Source: Mycobacterium sp. OTB74
GTDB lineage: Bacteria > Actinomycetota > Actinomycetes > Mycobacteriales > Mycobacteriaceae
DNA length: 64,000 nucleotides
Assembly: GCF_029892685.1 (NCBI RefSeq)
Contig: NZ_JARXVD010000025.1
Location: 1 to 64,000 of the forward strand
Direction of reading: 5' to 3'
Shown here: positions 48,256 to 55,912 of the stretch, one piece after another
Layout: each line of letters opens with the position of its first letter
Position numbering within the stretch: position 1 is the stretch's first letter
The notes under the pieces: model-generated
The model's database searches: none
Seen by the model: only the letters and a program-made list of their open reading frames with translations
What the model was told of the DNA's origin: nothing
Position numbers and translations under genes: made by a program

Positions 48256-49545
48256 GTGCCCATCATCGAACAGGTCGGAGCCCGCGAGATTCTCGATTCC
48301 CGGGGCAATCCGACGGTCGAGGTCGAGATTGCGCTGACGGACGGAACGTTCGCCCGCGCTGCGGTACCTTCCGGCGCCTCCACCGGTGAGCACGAGGCCG
48401 TGGAGCTGCGCGACGGCGGCACCCGTTACGGCGGCAAGGGTGTGGAGAAGGCCGTTGAGGCGGTGCTCGACGAGATCGCCCCCGCGGTGATCGGCCAGGC
48501 CGCTGACGACCAGCGGCTCATCGACCAGGCACTGCTCGATCTGGATGGCACTCCGGACAAGTCGCGCCTGGGCGCCAACGCCATCCTCGGCGTGTCGCTG
48601 GCCGTGGCCAAGGCCGCTGCCGACTCGGCCGGCCTGCCGCTGTTCCGCTACATCGGCGGACCCAACGCGCACATCCTGCCGGTGCCGATGATGAACATCC
48701 TCAACGGTGGCGCACATGCGGACACCGGCGTCGACGTCCAGGAGTTCATGGTCGCCCCGATCGGTGCCCCCACCTTCAAGGAATCGCTCCGCTGGGGTGC
48801 CGAGGTCTACCACTCGCTCAAGAGCGTGCTCAAGAAGCAGGGCCTGGCCACCGGTCTGGGTGACGAGGGCGGTTTCGCCCCGGACGTGGCCGGCACCAAG
48901 GCCGCGCTCGATCTGATCAGCACCGCCATCGACGCGACCGGCTTGAAGCTGGGCAGCGACGTGGCCCTGGCCCTGGATGTGGCCGCCACCGAGTTCTACA
49001 CGGAGGGAACGGGTTACGCATTCGAGAAGCAGACCCACACCGCCGAGCAGATGGCCGAGTTCTACGCCTCGCTGCTGGACGCCTACCCGCTGGTGTCCAT
49101 CGAGGACCCGCTGTCTGAGGACGACTGGGACGGCTGGGTGGCGCTGACCACCGCCATCGGTGACCGCGTGCAGCTCGTCGGCGACGACCTGTTCGTCACC
49201 AACCCGGAGCGGCTGGAAGACGGCATCGAGCGTGGCGCGGCCAACGCGCTGCTGGTCAAGGTCAACCAGATCGGCACGCTGACCGAGACTTTGGACGCCG
49301 TCGCGCTGGCGCACAACGCAGGTTACAAGTCGATGATGAGCCACCGCAGTGGCGAGACCGAGGACACCACCATTGCTGATCTGGCTGTGGCCTGCAGCTG
49401 CGGCCAGATCAAGACCGGTGCCCCGGCCCGCAGCGAGCGCGTCGCCAAGTACAACCAGCTGCTGCGCATCGAGGAGGCCCTGGGCGACGCCGCGCGCTAC
49501 GCCGGCGACCTGGCCTTCCCGCGTTTTGCGGTGGAATCCAAGTAG
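48256..49545 (+). CDS. eno: Enolase
   Basis: This glycolytic enzyme converts 2-phosphoglycerate to phosphoenolpyruvate. The 429 residues show ILDSRGNPTVEVE (about 11-23), GDEGGFAPD (about 205-213, with catalytic Glu), the metal ligands Asp/Glu in SIEDPLSEDDW, LVKVNQIGTL (about 334-343) and MMSHRSGETEDTTIADLAV (about 361-379). The start is GTG with a strong ribosome site. Gene order eno-ftsB-DUF501-ppx matches M. tuberculosis. Confidence 0.98.
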   Translation: MPIIEQVGAREILDSRGNPTVEVEIALTDGTFARAAVPSGASTGEHEAVELRDGGTRYGGKGVEKAVEAVLDEIAPAVIGQAADDQRLIDQALLDLDGTPDKSRLGANAILGVSLAVAKAAADSAGLPLFRYIGGPNAHILPVPMMNILNGGAHADTGVDVQEFMVAPIGAPTFKESLRWGAEVYHSLKSVLKKQGLATGLGDEGGFAPDVAGTKAALDLISTAIDATGLKLGSDVALALDVAATEFYTEGTGYAFEKQTHTAEQMAEFYASLLDAYPLVSIEDPLSEDDWDGWVALTTAIGDRVQLVGDDLFVTNPERLEDGIERGAANALLVKVNQIGTLTETLDAVALAHNAGYKSMMSHRSGETEDTTIADLAVACSCGQIKTGAPARSERVAKYNQLLRIEEALGDAARYAGDLAFPRFAVESK

Positions 49546-49569
49546 TTTCGCGGGTTCTGACCTTTCGAC

Positions 49570-50268
49570 ATGCCCGATCCGAAGCGGCGCACCCCCGCAT
49601 CCCGGCCCGCCAAACCCGGCGAGGCCAAGCGGGGGCGCGCCGGTACCGCGGCGGGCGCCAAGAAGGCTGCGGGTAACCGGCCCAAGGAACACGCGGCCGA
49701 GCCGCGTCGTACCCCGGACAACCTGCCGGTACCGGTCACTGAACCGATCCGGCAGGCCTACACGGAATCGGTCGAGTACCAATCCGAGCAGCGACTGGGG
49801 TCGGCGGCGCGCCGGGCGGTGATCCTGGCTGTCGTGGTATGCGTGTTGACGCTGACCATCGCCGGCCCGGTGCGAACCTACTTCGCGCAACGCACCGAGA
49901 TGCAGCAGTTGTCCTCGGCTGAGTCTCAATTGCGTTCGCAGATATCGAATTTGGAGCAGCAGAAAGTGAAGCTGGCGGACCCGGTGTACGTCGCCGCGCA
50001 AGCCCGCGAGCGGTTGGGCTTCGTGATGCCGGGGGACATTCCCTATCAGGTGCAACTGCCCGCCGGGGCGCTGACACCGCCGCCGGCCCCCGCACCGCCT
50101 CCCACTGCGAAGAGCAACCAGCCCTGGTACACGTCCCTGTGGCACACCATTGCCGATGAGCCACACGGTGTTTCGCCTGCGCCGGCGGTTGGTACACCAC
50201 CGACCGACATGGCCCCGACCGATGTGCCGGCGCCCGCTCCGTCACCTGAGGTGCCCCCTGGTGGTTGA
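49570..50268 (+). CDS. ftsB: FtsB/DivIC-like septum protein
   Basis: The 232-residue bitopic membrane protein has a long basic, disordered cytoplasmic N-terminus (1-80). One membrane span (about 80-100, VILAVVVCVLTLTIAGPV) is followed by a leucine-zipper-like coiled coil (TEMQQLSSAESQLRSQISNLEQ region) and a Pro-rich extracytoplasmic tail. It should link FtsQ and FtsL in the divisome (Rv1024 counterpart). Its end overlaps the next gene. Confidence 0.88.
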   Translation: MPDPKRRTPASRPAKPGEAKRGRAGTAAGAKKAAGNRPKEHAAEPRRTPDNLPVPVTEPIRQAYTESVEYQSEQRLGSAARRAVILAVVVCVLTLTIAGPVRTYFAQRTEMQQLSSAESQLRSQISNLEQQKVKLADPVYVAAQARERLGFVMPGDIPYQVQLPAGALTPPPAPAPPPTAKSNQPWYTSLWHTIADEPHGVSPAPAVGTPPTDMAPTDVPAPAPSPEVPPGG

Positions 50269-50752
50269 CCAAGCTGATCTGGATGCCGTCGCGGCCCAAC
50301 TCGGACGCGAGCCGCGGGGTGTCCTGGAGATCGCGTATCGCTGCCCCAACCGCGAGCCCGGCGTCGTAAAGACAACGCCCCGATTGCCTGACGGCACACC
50401 GTTTCCCACCCTGTACTACCTGACGCATCCGGTGTTGACCGCGGCCGCCAGCCGGTTGGAATCCTCCGGGTTGATGCGGGAGATGACCGAGCGGTTGGAA
50501 GCCGACCCGGAATTGGCTGCGGCCTACCGCCGCGCGCATGAATCGTTTCTGGCTGAGCGAGACGCCATCGAACCGTTGGGCACCACCTTCTCGGGCGGCG
50601 GCATGCCGGACCGGGTCAAGTGCCTGCACGTCGTGATGGCGCACTCGTTGGCAAAAGGCCCGGGCGTCAACCCTTTTGGTGACGAAGCGCTGGCCTTGTT
50701 GGCGGTCGAGCCGGCGATGGCCGGAATTCTGGATCCGAAGGTGTGGGTGTGA
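50261..50752 (+). CDS. DUF501-family protein
   Basis: The 163-residue protein has the DUF501 core CLHVVMAHSLAKGPGVNPFG (about 121-140), CPNREPGVVKTTPRL near 22-36 and PTLYYLTHPVL (about 42-52). DUF501 proteins are found in actinobacteria beside ppx and eno; function is not established. The conserved Cys/His pattern might bind a metal. I place the start at GTG 50261, overlapping the ftsB stop, rather than the longer out-of-family frame from 50150. Confidence 0.85.
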   Translation: MVDQADLDAVAAQLGREPRGVLEIAYRCPNREPGVVKTTPRLPDGTPFPTLYYLTHPVLTAAASRLESSGLMREMTERLEADPELAAAYRRAHESFLAERDAIEPLGTTFSGGGMPDRVKCLHVVMAHSLAKGPGVNPFGDEALALLAVEPAMAGILDPKVWV

Positions 50753-51705
50753 CGAGTCGCGTCGCTGCTGTCGATTGCGGGACGAACTCCATCCGGTTAC
50801 TGATCGCTGATGTTCACGGTGGTCACCTAGGGGATGTGCACCGCGAGATGCGCATCGTCCGACTGGGTGAAGGCGTCGATGCCACAGGGATGTTCGCGCC
50901 GACCGCGCTGGCTCGCACCGAGGCGGCACTGGTCGATTACGCTGCGTTGATGCGGGCCCACGATGTGTCGAAGGTGCGGATGGTGGCCACCTCCGCGGCC
51001 CGCGATGCCGGCAACCGTGACGAGTTTTTCGCCATGACCGCACGGCTGCTGGGCACCGTGATGCCCGGCGCGGTGGCCGAGGTGATCACCGGAACCGAGG
51101 AGGCCGCGCTGTCTTTTCGCGGTGCGGTCGGCGAATTAAGCAGTGCCGCAGGGCCGTTCGTAGTGGTCGATCTCGGTGGCGGCTCTACCGAGGTGGTGCT
51201 CGGTGGTGCCGGCGCGGACGTCGACACGGTGGTGGCGAGTTACTCGGCGGACATCGGCTGTGTCCGGATCACCGAGCGCTGCCTGCATTCGGATCCGCCT
51301 ACCGCCGATCAGGTGGCCGCGGCCCGCGAATTTGTCCGGGAGCGGTTGGCGCAGGCACTTGAAGCGGTGCCGGTCGAGCGGGCCCACACCTGGGTGGGGG
51401 TGGCGGGCACCTTCACCACCTTGGCGGCGTTGGCGGCGGGCATGCCGGACTATGACTCGGACGCAATTCACCTGTCCCACACGAATTTTCCGTCATTGCT
51501 GACGGTGTGCGAGGACCTGATCGCGATGCCCCGAAGCAAGCGTGCGGCGCTGGGCCCGATGCATGAGGGGCGAGTCGACGTGATCGGTGGCGGCGCCATC
51601 GTGGTCGAAGAATTGGCTCGCGAACTGGGACAACGAGCCGGGATTTCTGAGCTGGTGGTCAGCGAGCACGACATCCTGGACGGAATCGCGCTGTCGATCG
51701 TCTGA
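50749..51705 (+). CDS. ppx: Exopolyphosphatase/GppA-type phosphatase
   Basis: This ASKHA-fold enzyme degrades inorganic polyphosphate or pppGpp. The 318 residues show RVAAVDCGTNSIRLLIADV (about 4-22, phosphate loop 1) and VVDLGGGSTEVVLGG (about 140-154, phosphate loop 2), then GVAGTFTTLAAL. Length corresponds to the short Ppx1-like mycobacterial enzymes (Rv1026 type). The GTG overlaps the DUF501 stop (GTGA). Confidence 0.93.
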   Translation: MTSRVAAVDCGTNSIRLLIADVHGGHLGDVHREMRIVRLGEGVDATGMFAPTALARTEAALVDYAALMRAHDVSKVRMVATSAARDAGNRDEFFAMTARLLGTVMPGAVAEVITGTEEAALSFRGAVGELSSAAGPFVVVDLGGGSTEVVLGGAGADVDTVVASYSADIGCVRITERCLHSDPPTADQVAAAREFVRERLAQALEAVPVERAHTWVGVAGTFTTLAALAAGMPDYDSDAIHLSHTNFPSLLTVCEDLIAMPRSKRAALGPMHEGRVDVIGGGAIVVEELARELGQRAGISELVVSEHDILDGIALSIV

Positions 51706-51782
51706 GGGATTCACCAGCACACGGCCCGTGGCGATATCCGGGGACGCCGCCATGAGCCGTGGCCTGGTGCAGTCTGGTGGTG

Positions 51783-51869
51783 CTATCCGCCGCAGTTGGG
51801 GCGGTTGTTGCAGTGGTGACCGTTCTGGCATGCGTGGCAACGGCAGGTACAGCCGGGCTGGCTATTCAT
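51783..51869 (-). CDS. 28-residue Cys/His-rich putative metal-binding peptide
   Basis: An ATG at 51869, with AGAGGTG six bases upstream, opens a 28-codon frame ending in TAG (51785-51783). The peptide runs MNSQPGCTCRCHAC, then QNGHHCNNRPNCGG. It has six cysteines (7, 9, 11, 14, 20, 26) and three histidines (12, 18, 19), one third of its length. CxCxCxxC followed by spaced C and HH resembles metallothionein-type metal clusters, but it is half the length of MymT and not similar to it. It sits alone on the minus strand in the 371-base gap between ppx and the decarboxylase. A TATAGA -10-like element lies about 40 bases upstream on the same strand. Function inferred only from composition. Confidence 0.7.
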   Translation of the reverse strand: MNSQPGCTCRCHACQNGHHCNNRPNCGG

Positions 51870-52012
51870 CGTGTTCACCTCTGGTAGGTCGGGCCTATCT
51901 CTATATGACCATTTCACGATAGTTCGACCGCCACTTGTTGGGAACCGTATGCGGGACTGGACTTAACCGAGCAGACCGGGGGCCTGTCGGACGGTGTTCT
52001 CGATCCGCAGCT

Positions 52013-52047
52013 GTCAACTTTTATTGACCATGTCAACATAAGTTGAC
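52013..52047. repeat. Second copy of the TTGACC palindromic element
   Basis: GTCAACTT (52013-52020) pairs with AAGTTGAC (52040-52047), and TTGAC-CAT-GTCAA (52024-52036) is nested inside. The order and spacing of these words match 17129-17162 almost base for base (outer words 28 and 29 bases apart). It lies 30 bases from the decarboxylase stop in a convergent gap, as the first copy does. Confidence 0.6.
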
Positions 52048-52076
52048 CGCTCGCAGCGCGATGGTGCCGTCAGACA

Positions 52077-55043
52077 TCACGGTTCGACGATTTGGCCACC
52101 AGCGGGCCCGAGCCGGCCCTGGCCTGAGGCGTCGGCCGGCTTACCCCCGGTGTCCTTCTTGACGCGTGCCTTGGATGCGCCGACTGCGCCCGCCGTGCCT
52201 ACCGTTCCCGGCGCGTTCAGCACCCCTTGCGCGCCCAGATCGACGTTCCGGCCGCTTTCGCTTGCACTTTCCGGCCCATTTGTCCGAATCGGCGAAAAGC
52301 CGGTCACGACTGGAGCGCACATCTCGATTGCCTTTTCGGTGTACACCCGGTAGCCGAAATCAGGGTTGTAGCCATGGATTTCGGGAGTGTCCAGATCGCG
52401 CAGGAACGTCAGGATCTCCCGGCTGAACACCTGGCCGGGTACCAGCACCGGGAAGCCCGGCGGGTAGGGCGTCACGAACGTCGCCGACACCACGTCCACC
52501 CCGTTGTCCATCTTCTCGAAAACCTCTTCGGTAGAAAGGTATTCGCAGTTGGTGTCGGTGTAGGACAGGTAGAAGGCGCGGCGGACGTCACCTTCGGGAG
52601 TATCGGTTCCATCGCTGGAAATGTCTCTGAACACGGGGTGGAAGCCGCTGAAGTTCGGTAGCGACGCGGAGCTGGTGGTCAGCCGTCGTACGTTCTGCTC
52701 GAACCGGCCGCGCTCGCCCAGACCCATCTCCGAGACCGCCTCGTCGAGCTCGCCGGCGATCTTCACCAGCACCTCGACCAGGAAGGCCACCGAACTGCGG
52801 GTGGTGCCGATATTGGTCATGAACAACACGGTGTTTCGCGACGTCTTGTTGATCTGCACGCCGTGCCGGTCCATCAACTGTTCGCGTTTAAAGGTGTCGC
52901 CGTCGTAGCCGGTGCGCCCGATCGACAACGTGATGCGCGACGGGTCCAGCACGAATTCGTCGTTGTCCCAGGCGGTCATCATGTTCCGTAGGCCGGAGCG
53001 CAGCGGTTGTGCGATGTGGCTGACGCGGTACTGGTCGGGGATCAGGTCCGAGGTGCGCAGGCATCGCATGTATTTGCTGAGCAGCGGGTGGTTGTCGATG
53101 GCGTCGCGCAGTTGCATCGCGTTCTCGATCTGGCGCTGTACCAGTTCCACACCTTCCAGCGCGACCTGGCGCCGCCCCAGGTCCAGCGACGCCAGAATCT
53201 GGTAGTTGGGCGAGGTCGACGTGTGCGCCATGTATGCCTCGTGGAAGGCCTCAGAGACCTTCTGCTCGAAGTCCTGGTCGAAGACGTGGATCATCGAACC
53301 CTGGCGCAGCGAGGTCAGTGTCTTGTGCGTCGACTGTGACGCGTATACCCGAACCCGTGCCTTCGCAGGGTCCGGCGTCAGCCGACGACTCAGCAATTCC
53401 TCTTCAGTGGGCGGGTTTTCGGTATCGGCCTTGAGTTGCTTCTCGTACGCGGCGATGTATTCCGGGTCGGCCAGCTTCTCGCGCAACCGACGGGCCGTCG
53501 CCATGGCGGTGCGGTGCCGGTACACCGGGTGGAACCGGGCGAACGCGAACCAGGCTTCGTCCCAGAGGAACACCAGATCCGGCTTGATGGCCAGGCATTC
53601 CTCCATCACCCGCTCGGTGTCGTACACGATGCCGTCGAAGGTGCAGTTGGTCAGCGAGATCATCTTGACCCGGTCCAGCTTACCGGCGGCCTTGAGCGCC
53701 AACAGCTTTGACTTGATCTCCCGCAGCGGGACCGCGCCGTACATGGTGTAGTCCGGTAGCGGGTATGCCTCCAGATAGATGACGTTGGCCCCGGCCATCA
53801 TCATCCCGTAGTGGTGTGACTGGTGGCAGTTGCGGTCCAGCAGCACGATGTCGCCGGGCGCCACCAGCGACTGGGTGACGATCTTGTTGGCCGTCGACGT
53901 GCCGTTGGTGACGAAGTAGGTGTGCCGGGACCCGTACGCCTCGGCGGCCAATTGCTGGGCCTCGCGCAGCGGCCCGGTCGGTTCCAGCAGTGAGTCCAGT
54001 CCGCCGCAGGTCGCCGAGGTCTCGGCCATGAAGACGTCCAGCCCGTAGAAGCTGACCATGTCTTTGATCCAGTGCGAGTTGACAATTGACTTGCCCTGGC
54101 TGATCGGCAGCGCGTGGAATACCCCGGTGGGACGGTGGCTGTATTGCTTGAGCGCGCTGAAAAACGGTGTGCGGTAACGCTCTGCGACGCCCTGCAGGAT
54201 CGACAGGTGCAGTTCCAGCACGCCCTCGCGGGCATGGAACACCCGGCGGAAATGCGGACCCAGTCGGCCCGCGATGTCCTCGACCTCGATTTCGGTCATG
54301 AGGTACAAGTCCAGTTCGGGTCGCAGCTCTTCCAGCGACTTGGCCAGGATCTGGGCCCGCTCGTCCGGCGACTTGTGGTCCTCCAAATCGGCGGACACCT
54401 TGGTGTCGACGAACTGCGCCAGCGACGACAGGTCCCGCTCAGACTGGTGGCTGAACCGTCGCCGGATCACCACCGACTGCAGGTTGACGTTGAGGCGGGC
54501 GGCGATCAACGCCTCGTCGCCGCTGGCGACCACCACCAGCTCGTAAACGAATTCGTCGTCAGGTCGGCGCCAGCTGCGGACTTCGGCGCGCAACGCCTGC
54601 TCCTGGGCCTCGGTCATCTTCTCGACGATCAGCACCTCGAAGTACAGCTGCTCCTTGCGGGTGACCGGCTGCTGCTCCAGTGTGCGCGGGTCGGTGGGGA
54701 ACATGTCGGTGTCGTCCATGCCCGCGGTGTCGATATCGCCGGTGCGGTACGACTCGGTGGTCAGCGCCCGATTGATCCGGGCTACCGCTTTCGCGAACTT
54801 GTCGTAGCTGCCGGCGCTGAACAGCCGCTGCACCTTGGCGAACTGCGGCGAACCCGGATATGCCCAATAGGGCTCCAGCGGGGTGAGCGTGGCCAGCAAC
54901 TCTCGGCAGATGCCGATGTACCGCTCCTTGAGGTCGCCCGTGGTGGTGGTCCGGGTCAGCCGGTCGGCGGCCTCCTCGAGTCGGCACCAGGAGTCGCCCC
55001 GGAGTTGCCAGACGCTGTTGTACGCGCGCGAGTTCTCTACCAT
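52077..55043 (-). CDS. Large Orn/Lys/Arg decarboxylase (fold type I, inducible type)
   Basis: This PLP enzyme of about 988 residues is related to Rv2531c and bacterial AdiA/CadA. The N-terminal helical and wing-like region spans 1-390. The PLP domain starts near residue 400 (HALPISQGKSIVNSHW), with GTSTANKIVTQSL, LWDEAWFAFARFHP (Asp-Glu-Ala-Trp) and the Schiff-base lysine in ASQSTHKTLTSLRQGS (about 625-640). It removes CO2 from a basic amino acid, giving acid tolerance or polyamines. The ATG at 55043 follows AAAGGG; the frame further up is repeat sequence. The last 50 residues (from about FSPIRTNG) are encoded partly by hairpin repeat copy C and are probably an acquired tail. It is inserted between ppx and kdp relative to M. 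tuberculosis. Confidence 0.9.
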   Translation of the reverse strand: MVENSRAYNSVWQLRGDSWCRLEEAADRLTRTTTTGDLKERYIGICRELLATLTPLEPYWAYPGSPQFAKVQRLFSAGSYDKFAKAVARINRALTTESYRTGDIDTAGMDDTDMFPTDPRTLEQQPVTRKEQLYFEVLIVEKMTEAQEQALRAEVRSWRRPDDEFVYELVVVASGDEALIAARLNVNLQSVVIRRRFSHQSERDLSSLAQFVDTKVSADLEDHKSPDERAQILAKSLEELRPELDLYLMTEIEVEDIAGRLGPHFRRVFHAREGVLELHLSILQGVAERYRTPFFSALKQYSHRPTGVFHALPISQGKSIVNSHWIKDMVSFYGLDVFMAETSATCGGLDSLLEPTGPLREAQQLAAEAYGSRHTYFVTNGTSTANKIVTQSLVAPGDIVLLDRNCHQSHHYGMMMAGANVIYLEAYPLPDYTMYGAVPLREIKSKLLALKAAGKLDRVKMISLTNCTFDGIVYDTERVMEECLAIKPDLVFLWDEAWFAFARFHPVYRHRTAMATARRLREKLADPEYIAAYEKQLKADTENPPTEEELLSRRLTPDPAKARVRVYASQSTHKTLTSLRQGSMIHVFDQDFEQKVSEAFHEAYMAHTSTSPNYQILASLDLGRRQVALEGVELVQRQIENAMQLRDAIDNHPLLSKYMRCLRTSDLIPDQYRVSHIAQPLRSGLRNMMTAWDNDEFVLDPSRITLSIGRTGYDGDTFKREQLMDRHGVQINKTSRNTVLFMTNIGTTRSSVAFLVEVLVKIAGELDEAVSEMGLGERGRFEQNVRRLTTSSASLPNFSGFHPVFRDISSDGTDTPEGDVRRAFYLSYTDTNCEYLSTEEVFEKMDNGVDVVSATFVTPYPPGFPVLVPGQVFSREILTFLRDLDTPEIHGYNPDFGYRVYTEKAIEMCAPVVTGFSPIRTNGPESASESGRNVDLGAQGVLNAPGTVGTAGAVGASKARVKKDTGGKPADASGQGRLGPAGGQIVEP
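52239..52299. repeat. Hairpin repeat element, copy C
   Basis: A 61-base match, gapless, to copies B and D. The core GCCCATTTGTCCGAATCGGC (52274-52293) keeps pairing through exchanged stem bases (ATT/AAT for AAA/TTT in copy B). It lies inside the coding tail of the decarboxylase. Confidence 0.7.
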
Positions 55044-55166
55044 TTCCAGCCCTTTCGCAGGTGCTTTCGGTGGGAAGGCATCGAAGTCCAGCGTTCCACC
55101 GTCGACAGCGGGTGTCAGTCGAACAACTGGCGAACATCTGTGCTTGCTCGTCACCGGCGCGCCGAG

Positions 55167-55227
55167 ATGCACGTTCTGGCTGCTCTTACTCGCACTTTGC
55201 GGCTCGTTTGTGCGGGTGGGCGGGGAG
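55167..55227. repeat. Hairpin repeat element, copy D
   Basis: A 61-base match in the same orientation as copy C; core GCTCGTTTGTGCGGGTGGGC (55202-55221), where pairing survives only with G-U pairs. It lies upstream of the decarboxylase, so C and D flank that gene as direct repeats. Confidence 0.62.
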
Positions 55228-55231
55228 GGCG

Positions 55232-55912
55232 CTACTCCTGGAAGCGGTAGCCCATGCCGGTCTCGGTCAGCAGGTGCTTGGGGCGCGACGGGTCGGCCTC
55301 CAGCTTGCGGCGCAGCTGGGCCAAGTACACCCGCAGATAGTGGGTCTCTTTGGCATAGGCCGGGCCCCATACCTCTTTGAGCAGTTCTTCGCGGCCCACC
55401 AACTTGCCGCGGTTGCGCACCAGCATTTCCAGCATGCCCCACTCGGTGGGCGTCAGGTGCACCTCTTCGCCGCTGCGGGTGACCTTCTTGGCGGCCAAAT
55501 CGACTGTGAATGAGGATGTTTCGATCACCGGCTCGTCGGTCTCGGAGGCGGCTGCACCGCGTCGCACCGCCGCCCGCAACCGGGCCAGGAACTCGTCCAT
55601 GCCAAACGGCTTGGTGACGTAGTCGTCCGCCCCGGCATCCAGAGCCTCGACCTTGTCCATCGAATCGGTACGCGCGGACAGCACGATCACCGGCGCGGTC
55701 AGCCAGCCCCGCAGGCCGGCCAGCACGTCGATGCCGGACATATCGGGCAGGCCCAGATCCAGGATCACCACGTCGGGCTTGTGCTCGGCGGCCATCCGTA
55801 ACGCGTCGGCTCCGGTGGCCGCCACCGCGACGTCGTATCCGCGGACCGACAGGTTGATGCGCAAAGCGCGCAGGATCTGGGGTTCGTCATCGATGACCAG
55901 GACCCGGGTCAT
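55232..55912 (-). CDS. kdpE: KDP operon response regulator
   Basis: This OmpR-type regulator has 226 residues. The receiver domain (1-115) has DDEPQ (9-13), the phosphoacceptor Asp in LDLGLPDM (about 51-58) and Lys in VTKPFG. The winged-helix domain (about 130-226) has HLTPTEWGMLEMLVRNRGKLV and HYLRVYLAQLRRKLE. It should activate kdpFABC at low potassium or high osmolarity. It overlaps kdpD by four bases. Confidence 0.97.
   Translation of the reverse strand: MTRVLVIDDEPQILRALRINLSVRGYDVAVAATGADALRMAAEHKPDVVILDLGLPDMSGIDVLAGLRGWLTAPVIVLSARTDSMDKVEALDAGADDYVTKPFGMDEFLARLRAAVRRGAAASETDEPVIETSSFTVDLAAKKVTRSGEEVHLTPTEWGMLEMLVRNRGKLVGREELLKEVWGPAYAKETHYLRVYLAQLRRKLEADPSRPKHLLTETGMGYRFQE

Noticed and set aside
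48253..50166. 637-codon minus-strand frame opposite eno and ftsB
   Set aside because: Long open frame caused by high GC at third positions; Gly/Arg/Val-rich product with no recognisable domain.
55044..55442. N-terminal extension of the decarboxylase frame
   Set aside because: It reads through repeat copy D and the kdpE end; the ATG at 55043 has a good ribosome site and the family-like start.
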